The position numbers and the translations under genes are program-made. This document shows, piece by piece, positions 1-5,662 of a stretch of DNA of 7,070 nucleotides (position 1 is its first letter; every line of letters begins with the position of its first letter). This stretch comes from Acetobacteraceae bacterium (GTDB lineage Bacteria > Pseudomonadota > Alphaproteobacteria > Acetobacterales > Acetobacteraceae): NCBI GenBank assembly GCA_027489135.1, contig JAIYAI010000197.1, positions 1 through 7,070 of the forward strand. The letters run 5' to 3'. The notes beneath the pieces were generated by a model that ran no database searches, was not told the origin of the DNA, and worked only from the letters and a program-made list of their open reading frames with translations.

Positions 1-138
1 GAGGTGCGGGAGCGGCTGCTGACGCTGGGCAACACCATTCCCGAGGGCATGGACCCGGAGAAGACCCGCGCCTTCATCGCCGCCGAGATCGAGCGCTGGA
101 CGCCGGTGGTCCGCGCATCCGGCGCGCGCGTCGACTGA
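1..138 (+). CDS. C-terminal end of a Bug/TctC-family tripartite tricarboxylate transporter solute-binding protein (partial)
   Basis: Frame 1 is open from the first base to a TGA at 136-138, giving 45 residues. The 5' part of the gene lies outside the window. The end of the protein reads IERWTPVVRASGARVD. An amphipathic helix with 'E..RW.PVV+ASG....' is the usual ending of Bug (TctC-like) periplasmic binding proteins, which capture carboxylates for TTT transporters. The preceding 'PEKTRAFIAAEIERW' helix also fits the family. A second, complete member of the family lies at 2937-3899. The Ldh-type dehydrogenase starts 22 bases downstream on the same strand, so co-transcription is likely. The assignment rests on a short C-terminal stretch; the family is probable and the ligand cannot be read. 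Confidence 0.7.
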   Translation, partial: EVRERLLTLGNTIPEGMDPEKTRAFIAAEIERWTPVVRASGARVD

Positions 139-160
139 CGCAGAACAGGGGGAAACGACC

Positions 161-1276
161 ATGGCGAAGAACGTCACCACCGGCACGCCCGTCGCGGCCG
201 AGAGCATCCGCGCCCAGCTTCACGCCATCCTCACCGCCTGGGGCATGCCCGCCGATCTCGCGGAGACCACCGCCGGCATCATGGTGGAGACCGACCTGCT
301 CGGCGTCGACAGCCACGGCATCTCCATGATGATGACCTATGAGGAGGGGGTGAAGGCGGGCCGCATCCAGCTCACTGCGCGGCCGAAGGTGGTGCGCGAT
401 ACCGGGCCGACGGCGCTGGTCGATGCCGGCAACGGGCTCGGGCACCCGGTCAGCGTGTTCGGGATGAACCTCGCCGTGGACAAGGCGCTGCAGCACGGCG
501 TCGGCATCGTCGGCGTGGTGAACAGCCACCATTTCGGCGCGGCGGGCGCCTATGCGCGCATCGCCTCGCAGCGCGGGGTGATCGGGATGGTCACCAGCAG
601 CACGCGCGGCGTGACCATGGTGCCGACGCGGGGTGCGATGCCTGTGCTGGGAACGAATCCGCTCGCCTTTGCCGCACCCGCGAAGCGCAACAAGCCCTTC
701 GTGCTCGACATGGCGACGACGACGGTCGCCGCCGGCAAGGTGAAGGTGCACCACCTCAACGACGCGCCGCTGCCGCCCGGCTGGGTGGTGGACGAGAAGG
801 GCACGGCGATCACCGATCCGCATGACGCCAACGCCTTCGTCTTCCAGAAGAAGGAGGGCGGGATCACCCCGGTCGGCGGCGCCGAGGATACCGGCGGCGC
901 CAAGGGCTATGGCCTCGCGATGCTGGTGCACATCCTGGGCGGCGCGCTGGTGGGCAGCAGCTTCTCCCCCATCCGCAACCGGAGCGGCCGCGACGATCTG
1001 CCGCACAATATCGGCCACTTCTTCCTGGCGATCGACCCCAAGGCCTTCCGCGACCCGGGCGCCTTCGAAGGCGACCTCGACGACGTCATCGACATCCTGC
1101 ACGCGACGCCGCCGGCCGATCCCGCCATGCCGGTGCTGGTGGCGGGCGAGCCCGAGGACATGATGCACGCGAAGCGGTCGAAGGAGGGCGTGCCGGTCCC
1201 GGCCAGCCTGGACACGCTGATCCGCGGCATCTGCGAGCGCAGCGGGGCGCCCTATCTGCTGCGGCCGAATGCGTAA
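161..1276 (+). CDS. Ldh_2-family NAD(P)-dependent oxidoreductase (malate/L-lactate dehydrogenase type)
   Basis: This 371-residue protein belongs to the Ldh_2 (malate/L-lactate dehydrogenase-like) family. These cytoplasmic enzymes interconvert 2-hydroxy-acids and 2-keto-acids, or related imines, using NAD(P)H by a non-Rossmann fold. Visible signatures in order are DSHG at 50-53 (His52 matches the proposed catalytic His44 of E. coli YiaK), NSHHFGAAGAYA at 121-132, LGTNPLAFAAP at 163-173, DMATTTVAAGKV at 183-194 and GGAKGYGLAMLV at 245-256. The length fits the family (about 330-370). The ATG is preceded by AGGGGGAAA at about 147-155, which supports this start. It follows a Bug-type binding protein by 22 bases, suggesting oxidation of the imported hydroxy-acid. 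Malate, lactate, sulfolactate, ureidoglycolate and piperideine-2-carboxylate members share these motifs, so the substrate is unknown. Its stop is only 5 bases from the stop of the convergent gene on the minus strand. Confidence 0.92.
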   Translation: MAKNVTTGTPVAAESIRAQLHAILTAWGMPADLAETTAGIMVETDLLGVDSHGISMMMTYEEGVKAGRIQLTARPKVVRDTGPTALVDAGNGLGHPVSVFGMNLAVDKALQHGVGIVGVVNSHHFGAAGAYARIASQRGVIGMVTSSTRGVTMVPTRGAMPVLGTNPLAFAAPAKRNKPFVLDMATTTVAAGKVKVHHLNDAPLPPGWVVDEKGTAITDPHDANAFVFQKKEGGITPVGGAEDTGGAKGYGLAMLVHILGGALVGSSFSPIRNRSGRDDLPHNIGHFFLAIDPKAFRDPGAFEGDLDDVIDILHATPPADPAMPVLVAGEPEDMMHAKRSKEGVPVPASLDTLIRGICERSGAPYLLRPNA

Positions 1277-1281
1277 GCGCC

Positions 1282-1740
1282 TCAGCCCCAGGGGTCGTCC
1301 GCGGAGGAGCGCACCGCAGCGCCGAAGCTGACCTCCAGGTCATCCGTCCAGGCGCTGCCCCTGCTGAAGATCACCTTGTCGATGCTGCTGAACTGCGCAC
1401 CGAAGGCGAAAAGCTGATCGCTGTCGGTCAGGTCGATCTTCGCCTTGCCGACGCGGACGCCGTCATCGACGGCCTTCACTTTCAGCGTCGATCCGCCACT
1501 GAGCAGCGAGGTGAAGTGGCCCTCGACGAGATCAAAATCGCCCGACTTGCTCCGCATCTTGGCCTTCCCGTCGAAGCCCAGCAGACCGACATCCGTGCCG
1601 GATTGCAGCACCGCCTCGGCATTCGGGATGAGATCCGGATTGGCGGCTACAGTGCTTTTCCACTTGAAGCCGGCATATCCGCTCGGCAGCGGCGTGAACC
1701 CTGTCGACGGGGCAATCCCTTCGAAGTCGATCTTCGGCAC
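1282..1740 (-). CDS. Hypothetical beta-sandwich protein resembling PEP-CTERM-type extracellular modules
   Basis: This is a 152-residue protein of unknown function. Visible landmarks are IDFEG at 4-8, PSGYAGFKW at 19-27, GDFDLVEGHFTS at 67-78, STLKVKAVDDG at 84-94, FSSIDKVIFS at 117-126 and TDDLEVSF at 132-139. I recall the order 'fdfd.G...iPsGYgGf.W...F.L.sg.fTa...tl.v.g...f..f..iD.v.Fs....DdL.v' from exported jelly-roll-like proteins, many with PEP-CTERM tails. Here there is no signal peptide and no C-terminal anchor. The start is GTG (minus strand, 1740-1738), supported by GGGAGG at 1747-1752 six bases upstream; an out-of-frame ATG lies nearby. Hand-counted GC for 1441-1740 is 188/300 (63%), below the neighbours, and an AT-rich gap precedes it. 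That suggests recent acquisition. Gene reality is fairly sure; the fold is inferred and the function unknown. Confidence 0.72.
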   Translation of the reverse strand: MPKIDFEGIAPSTGFTPLPSGYAGFKWKSTVAANPDLIPNAEAVLQSGTDVGLLGFDGKAKMRSKSGDFDLVEGHFTSLLSGGSTLKVKAVDDGVRVGKAKIDLTDSDQLFAFGAQFSSIDKVIFSRGSAWTDDLEVSFGAAVRSSADDPWG

Positions 1741-1746
1741 GGCAGC

Positions 1747-1752
1747 CCTCCC
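1747..1752 (-). promoter_or_regulatory. Shine-Dalgarno site deciding the GTG start of the beta-sandwich gene
   Basis: The minus strand reads GGGAGG, then six bases (GCTGCC), then GTG. No in-frame ATG gives the same N-terminus, so the purine block supports the GTG start. Confidence 0.6.
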
Positions 1753-1772
1753 ATTTGTTGTTTCGAGACGAA

Positions 1773-1801
1773 ATTAAACCCTTTTTCGCACTGGTTGGGA
1801 A
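1773..1801 (-). promoter_or_regulatory. Possible sigma-70-type promoter for the beta-sandwich gene
   Basis: The minus strand carries TTCCCA (1801-1796), a 17-base spacer, and TTTAAT (1778-1773), ending 32 bases before the GTG. The line 1741-1800 has only 29 of 60 G/C, which is the lowest stretch in the window. The -10 match is reasonable and the -35 match is poor. This is inference from composition and spacing only. It would allow this gene to be transcribed independently of the two genes upstream. Confidence 0.3.
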
Positions 1802-1810
1802 GCATTTCTT

Positions 1811-1825
1811 CGTCGCGAGGCGACG
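1811..1825 (-). terminator. Small hairpin directly after the stop of the caspase-like gene
   Basis: CGTCGC (1811-1816) and GCGACG (1820-1825) are perfect inverted repeats with a 3-base loop, directly abutting the TGA at 1828-1826. No T-run follows on the minus strand, so a classical intrinsic terminator is not shown. It may be an attenuating or mRNA-stabilising hairpin. Confidence 0.3.
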
Positions 1826-2410
1826 TCAACCGCGGCCTGCCGCCCGGTCCGCCGCGCGCTGGGCCGGCGTCGTGTAGCTGATCGGCTGGCCCTGCGGCCC
1901 CCAGGTGCCGACATTACCGGCCCAGTTCGCCAGGACGATCTCCCCGGTCGTGTTCCACATCGCGTCGGAATCGCCGAAGCCCTGGATCGTATCGGCGGCC
2001 ATCACCCTGGCCGCCAGCGTCCGCGCCAGACCGCTGCAGAAGGTGGCGCCATCATGCGCGCCGACGGGGTTGGGGCCGCGGTTGTAGATCACCGCCGCCG
2101 CACAGGCGCGCACGGACACCAGGCTGAAGCGCCCGCGCAGCGGCGCGAAGATCCCGACATTGTGCTGGTTCACCGCAGGCGCCGCCCCGAGCATGAGCCC
2201 GTCCGGCGAGCCATGACACAGGATGACCAGTTCCATGCCCCAGCCCTGCGCGGAGGGGCTCGCATGCGGATTGGCCTGGAGCAGGCCGAGCAGTTCGGCG
2301 ATCGCATCGGCCGCCGGGCGGGCGGGGGTGACCCGGACCACCTGGCGGTCGAAGCCGACGGCGCGGATGACGCCGCCGACCCGGGTATCGTGCAGGAAGC
2401 AGATCGGCAC
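1826..2410 (-). CDS. Small caspase-like (clan CD / DUF4347-like) protein, putative
   Basis: This is a 194-residue protein not recognised with certainty. A hydrophobic strand leads into LVILCHGSPDG (61-71), putting His66-Gly67 at its end. A second strand leads into SLVSVRACAAA (96-106) with Cys103. A beta-strand then 'HG', followed about 35 residues later by a beta-strand then 'AC', is the arrangement of the catalytic dyad in clan CD (caspase-like) folds. The spacing and later features (LMLG after HGSPDG, FCSGLARTLAARVMAAD at 124-140, GFGDSDAMWN at 144-153) resemble DUF4347, where 'HGS.G.L.LG...C....F...L....GA.VAA.....G....W' is typical. No signal peptide is apparent. The start is GTG with only a weak GAGTAGG block 11 bases upstream. 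It begins 10 bases after the NTF2-like stop, so translation may be coupled. Proteolytic activity is inferred, not shown; the C-terminus is low in landmarks. Confidence 0.62.
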   Translation of the reverse strand: MPICFLHDTRVGGVIRAVGFDRQVVRVTPARPAADAIAELLGLLQANPHASPSAQGWGMELVILCHGSPDGLMLGAAPAVNQHNVGIFAPLRGRFSLVSVRACAAAVIYNRGPNPVGAHDGATFCSGLARTLAARVMAADTIQGFGDSDAMWNTTGEIVLANWAGNVGTWGPQGQPISYTTPAQRAADRAAGRG

Positions 2411-2420
2411 GTCTGGCTGC

Positions 2421-2822
2421 CTACTCGCGCACGTCCGTGCGGAACACCTTGCTGACGATCTTCCAGCCCTCGGCCGTCTTGTTCAGCACCAGGTAGTCCG
2501 TGAAGTAGCGCGGCGGAATCTGGCAGGCGACCTTCACGAAGGCGGTCTCCGGCCCGCTGATGTCCATCATCAGGATCCGGTCGTCGCGCTTCAGGCCGAG
2601 CTTCTGGGCGCTGTCGCGCTTCCTCACCCAGCCCAGCCATTCCTCGCGCGGCAGGTCGGCAACGCCGCCATCCTTCTCGGAATACAGATGGCTGCACGGG
2701 TGGAAGGCGGCGGCGAGCTTGTCGGCGTTGCCCTCGTAGAGCCCGTCGAAATAGGTCTGGATCACCTGCTCGATCTCGGCGACGGCGCTGGCCTGCATCG
2801 GGCGTCCGCTGGCGTCGGGCAT
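2421..2822 (-). CDS. NTF2-like family protein (putative lumazine-binding type)
   Basis: This 133-residue protein has the cone-shaped alpha+beta NTF2/SnoaL-like pattern. An N-terminal helix (AEIEQVIQTYFDGLYEGNADKLAAAFHP, about 15-42) is followed by HLYSEKDGG (45-53) and EEWLGWVRKRDS (60-71). C-terminal strands follow, with DYLVLNKTAEGWKIVSK at 109-125. The ending 'f.DYL.L.K...GWKIV.KvF' and the 'F.p.a.ly' segment are typical of the putative lumazine-binding (Lumazine_bd_2) subgroup. Proteins of this group are mostly uncharacterised, and neither ligand binding nor catalysis can be inferred here. The ATG has a strong GAGGAGG at 2836-2830, seven bases upstream. It is the first gene of a three-gene minus-strand run and is divergent from the binding protein gene at 2937, sharing a 114-base intergenic region. 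The family call is secure; the role is unknown. Confidence 0.88.
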   Translation of the reverse strand: MPDASGRPMQASAVAEIEQVIQTYFDGLYEGNADKLAAAFHPCSHLYSEKDGGVADLPREEWLGWVRKRDSAQKLGLKRDDRILMMDISGPETAFVKVACQIPPRYFTDYLVLNKTAEGWKIVSKVFRTDVRE

Positions 2823-2936
2823 GTCTGGGCCTCCTCGGTTCGGGTTGGGGGGCGCATCCTGGCATGGAACCCCCTCCCCTCGCCACCGGGACGCGCAGCC
2901 GATAGGACGGCGGCCAACGACGGGAGGATCTCAACC
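2823..2936. other. Divergent intergenic region between the NTF2-like gene and the binding protein gene
   Basis: These 114 bases must hold promoters for both directions, but no convincing -35/-10 pair was found on either strand. Visible items are the two ribosome sites at its ends (2830-2836 for the minus gene, 2922-2928 for the plus gene), a G-run at about 2847-2852 and a C-run at about 2868-2872 that could pair loosely. Confidence 0.4.
2922..2928 (+). promoter_or_regulatory. Shine-Dalgarno site fixing the start of the binding protein gene
   Basis: GGGAGGA lies eight bases before the ATG at 2937. The open frame extends far upstream, to 2223, but that part overlaps the minus-strand genes. The signal peptide begins exactly at 2937, so this site settles the start. 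Confidence 0.75.
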
Positions 2937-3899
2937 ATGCGCCGCCGCGCCGCCCTGCTGCTGCCCGCCCTCGCCCTGCCTGCCGCGGCCCGCGCCCAGG
3001 CCCGCTGGGAACCGACGCGTCCCATCCGCCTGGTCGTGCCCTACGCGGCCTCCGGCGGCACCGACCTGCTCGCCCGCGCCATCGCCGAGGCGCTGCGCCC
3101 CACCCTGCCCCAGCCCCTCGTCGTCGAGAACCGCGCCGGCGCCGCCGGGGTGATCGGCACGGAGATGGTCGTGCGCGCGGAGCCGGACGGGCACACGTTG
3201 CTGATGGTGGTCTCCACCCATGTGGCGAACCGCGTCTTCGTGCCGACCATGCCCTATGACCCGATCCGCGACGTCACGCCGATCGCCATGCTCAGCCGCA
3301 ACACCATGGTGCTGATGGCCGGCACGTCGCAGCCCTTCGCCGACCTGCGCGGGATGCTGGCGCAGGCCAGGGCCAATCCCGGGAAATTCGGCACCGGCAG
3401 CACGGAGGCGCTGTCCTCCTTCATCGGGCAGGAATTGGCGCGGCGCGCGGGGGTCGACATGCCCGATGTCGCCTATCGCTCCGGTGGGCCGTTGATGAAC
3501 GACGTCGTCGCCGGCCATCTGCCCGTGGGCTGGACCAGCACGGTCAGCGCCATGCCGCATGTCGGCACGGGCAAGGTCCGCGCGCTCGCCGTATCGACCG
3601 CCACGCGCTCTCCCTACTTCCCGGACACGCCCTCGGTGCAGGAGCAGGGGGTGGCGGATTTCGACCTCGCCGGCTGGGTCGCGCTGCTCGGCCCGCGCGG
3701 GTTGCCCGACGCCGTGGCGGAGCGTCTCGTGCCCGCGATCCAGCGTGCCTATGCCGACCCCGCGCTGCAGGAGCGGTTGAAGGCGATGGGCGTCGAGCCC
3801 GACCTCCGCCCCGGCCCGGCGCTGCTGGAGGCAATGCGGCGCGAGGACCGCATCTGGACGGAGGCCGCCGCCAAGGGGCATGTCAGGCCCCAGCAATAG
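2937..3899 (+). CDS. Bug/TctC-family tripartite tricarboxylate transporter solute-binding protein
   Basis: This is a 320-residue periplasmic binding protein; the family captures mono-, di- and tricarboxylates and related small molecules for TTT transporters. The N-terminus MRRRAALLLPALALPAAARA-Q is a clear Sec signal peptide, with predicted cleavage after ARA (residue 20). Family features follow: RPIRLVVPYAASGGTDLLAR (28-47, the ligand-loop signature), LVVENRAGAAGVIGTE (61-76), PDGHTLLM (83-90), VAYRSGGPLMNDVVAGHLPVGW (178-199, dimerised-loop region) and GKVRALAVS (212-220). The length matches the family. GGGAGGA upstream and the signal peptide fix the start. The isocitrate lyase-family gene begins 12 bases later, so the two are probably one operon. 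No TctA or TctB membrane subunits lie in the window, so the partner transporter must be elsewhere. The ligand is unknown; the lyase hints at a branched hydroxy-dicarboxylate or hydroxy-tricarboxylate, by inference. Confidence 0.93.
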   Translation: MRRRAALLLPALALPAAARAQARWEPTRPIRLVVPYAASGGTDLLARAIAEALRPTLPQPLVVENRAGAAGVIGTEMVVRAEPDGHTLLMVVSTHVANRVFVPTMPYDPIRDVTPIAMLSRNTMVLMAGTSQPFADLRGMLAQARANPGKFGTGSTEALSSFIGQELARRAGVDMPDVAYRSGGPLMNDVVAGHLPVGWTSTVSAMPHVGTGKVRALAVSTATRSPYFPDTPSVQEQGVADFDLAGWVALLGPRGLPDAVAERLVPAIQRAYADPALQERLKAMGVEPDLRPGPALLEAMRREDRIWTEAAAKGHVRPQQ

Positions 3900-3911
3900 G
3901 AGAATCCCGGC

Positions 3912-4784
3912 ATGGCCGATCCCCGCCTCAAGGCCGCCTTCGCGGCCGGCAAGTTCATCGTCGCCCCCGGCATCTTCGACATGATCAGCGCGCGCGTTGC
4001 CGACGGCATGGGCTTCGACTGCCTCTACGGCACCGGCTTCGGCACCGTGGCCTCGCATCTCGGTGTCGCCGATGCCGGCATCGCCACCTATACCGACATG
4101 GTGTCCCGCATGGGCCAGATGGCGCGCGGCACGAAGACCCCGGTGATCGCCGATGCCGACACGGGCTATGGCGGGCTGCTGAACGTGCGCCACACGGTGA
4201 TGGGCTACGAGGCGGCGGGGCTGGCGGGCATCCAGCTCGAGGACCAGGAGATGCCGAAGAAGTGCGGCCATACGCCCGGCCGCCGCGTCATCCCGGCCGA
4301 GGAGATGGCGCTGAAGATCAAGGTCGCCGCCGAGGCGCGGAAGGACCCGAACTTCCTCATCGTCGCCCGCACCGATGCGCGCACGACGCTGGGGTTGGAG
4401 GAAGCCATCCGCCGCGGCCACATCTACGACGAGGCCGGCGCCGACATCATCTTCATCGAGAGCCCCGAGAGCGAGGCAGAGATGGTCGAGATCGGGAAGA
4501 GCTTCCGCAAGCCCCTGCTCGCCAACATGGTGGAGGGCGGCCGCACGCCGATCCTCTCCGTCGAGCGGCTCACGCAGATCGGCTACGCCATGTCGATCTA
4601 CCCGGCGGTCGGCTTCCTGGCGGTGGCCGCGGCGCTGGAGCGTGTCTATGCTCACCTGAAGCAGCACGGCGACAGCACCGCCATCGGCGAGAGCTACGGC
4701 TTCAAGCGCATGACGGAGCTCATGGGCTTCCCCGAGGTCTGGGCCTTCGACGAGAAATGGGCGATGCGTGACGGCGCGCCCTGA
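3912..4784 (+). CDS. Isocitrate lyase/PEP mutase superfamily enzyme, probable C-C bond lyase
   Basis: This 290-residue cytoplasmic TIM-barrel enzyme belongs to the ICL/PEP mutase superfamily. Metal and substrate motifs are DADTGYGG (81-88), QLEDQEMPKKCGH (108-120) and LIVARTDAR (149-157), with ANMVEGGRTP (204-213) as the substrate-closing segment. KKCGH with Cys118 is the hallmark of the lyase branch (isocitrate lyase, 2-methylisocitrate lyase, dimethylmalate lyase), where the Cys is the general acid. Oxaloacetate decarboxylases and PEP mutases usually lack it. The length fits 2-methylisocitrate or 2,3-dimethylmalate lyases rather than the longer isocitrate lyase. Substrates would be cleaved to pyruvate or succinate plus a second acid. 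The Shine-Dalgarno AGGAGA overlaps the stop of the upstream binding protein, eight bases from the ATG, which indicates a translationally linked pair. No methylcitrate-cycle genes (prpC, prpD) are seen, so a propionate role is not supported by context. The exact substrate is uncertain. Confidence 0.9.
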   Translation: MADPRLKAAFAAGKFIVAPGIFDMISARVADGMGFDCLYGTGFGTVASHLGVADAGIATYTDMVSRMGQMARGTKTPVIADADTGYGGLLNVRHTVMGYEAAGLAGIQLEDQEMPKKCGHTPGRRVIPAEEMALKIKVAAEARKDPNFLIVARTDARTTLGLEEAIRRGHIYDEAGADIIFIESPESEAEMVEIGKSFRKPLLANMVEGGRTPILSVERLTQIGYAMSIYPAVGFLAVAAALERVYAHLKQHGDSTAIGESYGFKRMTELMGFPEVWAFDEKWAMRDGAP

Positions 4785-4785
4785 A

Positions 4786-4802
4786 CCCTGGCGGGCTCAG
4801 GG
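4786..4802 (+). terminator. Small hairpin just after the lyase gene
   Basis: CCCTG (4786-4790) pairs with CAGGG (4798-4802) across a 7-base loop, two bases after the TGA. No T-run follows. It may help end transcription or shield the 3' end, and only the pairing is seen. Confidence 0.3.
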
Positions 4803-4814
4803 CCCTCAATCGCC

Positions 4815-4834
4815 GGCGCGCGCCTCCGCGCGCC
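4815..4834. repeat. GC-rich inverted repeat, first of three
   Basis: GGCGCGCG (4815-4822) and CGCGCGCC (4827-4834) form a perfect 8-base-pair stem with a 4-base loop. It lies in the gap between the lyase and HAD genes. It could act as a terminator or be a REP-like element; no T-run follows. Confidence 0.55.
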
Positions 4835-4856
4835 TGGCTACGCCGCACAGGCGGCG

Positions 4857-4872
4857 GGCCGCATTCGCGGCC
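4857..4872. repeat. GC-rich inverted repeat, second of three
   Basis: GGCCGC (4857-4862) and GCGGCC (4867-4872) pair perfectly around the loop ATTC. It sits directly next to the third hairpin. Confidence 0.5.
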
Positions 4873-4873
4873 T

Positions 4874-4896
4874 CGGGCCGGCACAAGGCCGGCCCG
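4874..4896. repeat. GC-rich inverted repeat, third of three
   Basis: CGGGCCGGC (4874-4882) and GCCGGCCCG (4888-4896) form a perfect 9-base-pair stem with the loop ACAAG. This is the strongest hairpin of the gap and ends 20 bases before the HAD start codon, just upstream of its ribosome site at 4904-4908. It may terminate transcription from the left or affect translation of the HAD gene. Confidence 0.6.
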
Positions 4897-4903
4897 CCTC
4901 ATC

Positions 4904-4908
4904 GGGAG
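4904..4908 (+). promoter_or_regulatory. Shine-Dalgarno site deciding the HAD start
   Basis: GGGAG lies eight bases before the ATG at 4917. An in-frame GTG at 4908 would overlap this site, so the ATG is preferred. Confidence 0.6.
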
Positions 4909-4916
4909 TGAGCGGC

Positions 4917-5633
4917 ATGGACAACGTGAAAGCCATCGTCTTCGACGTCTTCGGCACGGTGGTGGACTGGCGCAACAGCGTCGCACGCGAAAGCGCGCCC
5001 TTCCTGGCGCGGCACGGCGGCACCGGCATCGACCCGCACGCCTTCGCCGATGCCTGGCGCAAGCGCTACCAGCCCGCCATGGAGGAATGCCGGACCGGCA
5101 AGCGCCCCTTCACCCGGCTCGACATCCTGCACCGCGAGAATCTGGAACTCGTTCTGAAGGACCACGGCCTGGACCCCGTGCGCATCGGGGAAGCGGAACT
5201 GGCGGAGTGGAACCGCGCCTGGCACCGCCTCGACCCCTGGCCGGAGGCGGTGGCGGGCCTGACGCGCCTCAAGCGGAAGTTCATCATCGCGCCGCTGTCC
5301 AACGGCAACATCGCGCTGATGACGGCGATGGCCAAGCGCGCCGGCATTCCCTGGGACGCGATCCTCGGCGCCGAGGTGGCGCAGGCCTACAAGCCGCAGC
5401 CCGAGGCCTATCTGCGCACCGCCGAAGTGCTGATGATCCGCCCCGACGAACTCTGCCTGGGTGCGGCGCATAACGGCGACCTGAAGGCGGCGCGCAACTG
5501 CGGCCTGAAGACCGCCTTCGTGACCCGCCCGACGGAGCACGGTCCGGACCAGGCGACGGATCTCGGCCCGTCCGAGGCCTGGGACGTGGTGGCCAGCGAC
5601 TTCCAGGACCTGGCCCGGAAGCTGGGCTGCTAG
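4917..5633 (+). CDS. Type II haloacid dehalogenase-like HAD hydrolase
   Basis: This 238-residue cytoplasmic HAD-superfamily protein resembles L-2-haloacid dehalogenases, which replace the halogen of 2-haloacids by hydroxyl through an aspartyl ester. Motif I is FDVFGTVVDW (9-18) with nucleophile Asp10 and Thr14. WR at 47-48 is a candidate for the substrate-binding arginine. Motif II is LSNGN (127-131, Ser128). Motif III is YKPQPEAY (158-165, Lys159, Tyr165). Motif IV is GAAHNGDL (182-189, Asp188). Classical enzymes have SSNAWD at motif IV; the AAHNGD here is a widespread variant of proteins annotated as type II dehalogenases, and its true substrates are less certain. ATG at 4917 is chosen over GTG at 4908 because GGGAG sits eight bases upstream. 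It begins after the hairpin cluster and may lead a unit with the DUF1330 and alpha/beta hydrolase genes. The family is secure; dehalogenation is inferred. Confidence 0.88.
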   Translation: MDNVKAIVFDVFGTVVDWRNSVARESAPFLARHGGTGIDPHAFADAWRKRYQPAMEECRTGKRPFTRLDILHRENLELVLKDHGLDPVRIGEAELAEWNRAWHRLDPWPEAVAGLTRLKRKFIIAPLSNGNIALMTAMAKRAGIPWDAILGAEVAQAYKPQPEAYLRTAEVLMIRPDELCLGAAHNGDLKAARNCGLKTAFVTRPTEHGPDQATDLGPSEAWDVVASDFQDLARKLGC

Positions 5634-5662
5634 TGACGCGCCGGGCGGCGGATAGGGGCCAT

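Noticed and set aside
876..902. Direct repeat GGCGGCGCC within the dehydrogenase gene
   Set aside because: It encodes Gly-Gly-Ala twice (GGAEDTGGA) in a glycine-rich loop and is explained by codon use.
74..1168. Minus-strand open frame (364 codons) opposite the Ldh-type dehydrogenase
   Set aside because: Low-complexity His/Arg/Ala composition and no domain; the plus-strand frame holds well-known motifs.
2847..2872. G-run and C-run in the divergent region considered as a hairpin operator
   Set aside because: Pairing is limited to homopolymer G and C with a long loop and no flanking symmetry, which is expected by chance at this GC content.
2862..2892. GGAAC at 2865 considered as a general stress (EcfG-type) promoter element
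   Set aside because: No CGTT-like element lies 16-17 bases downstream, so the second half of the signature is missing.
2170..2934. Alternative minus-strand frame (254 codons) across the NTF2-like and caspase-like genes
   Set aside because: Different frame from both motif-bearing proteins, Arg-rich, with no conserved pattern.
2223..2936. Upstream extension of the binding protein frame
   Set aside because: The extension overlaps two minus-strand genes and would bury the signal peptide that begins at 2937; a good ribosome site precedes 2937.
2931..4667. Long minus-strand open frame (578 codons) opposite the binding protein and lyase
   Set aside because: It is antisense to two genes with clear family motifs. 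Its translation is rich in Arg, His, Gly and Ala with no recognisable domain, as expected for the shadow frame of GC-rich genes.
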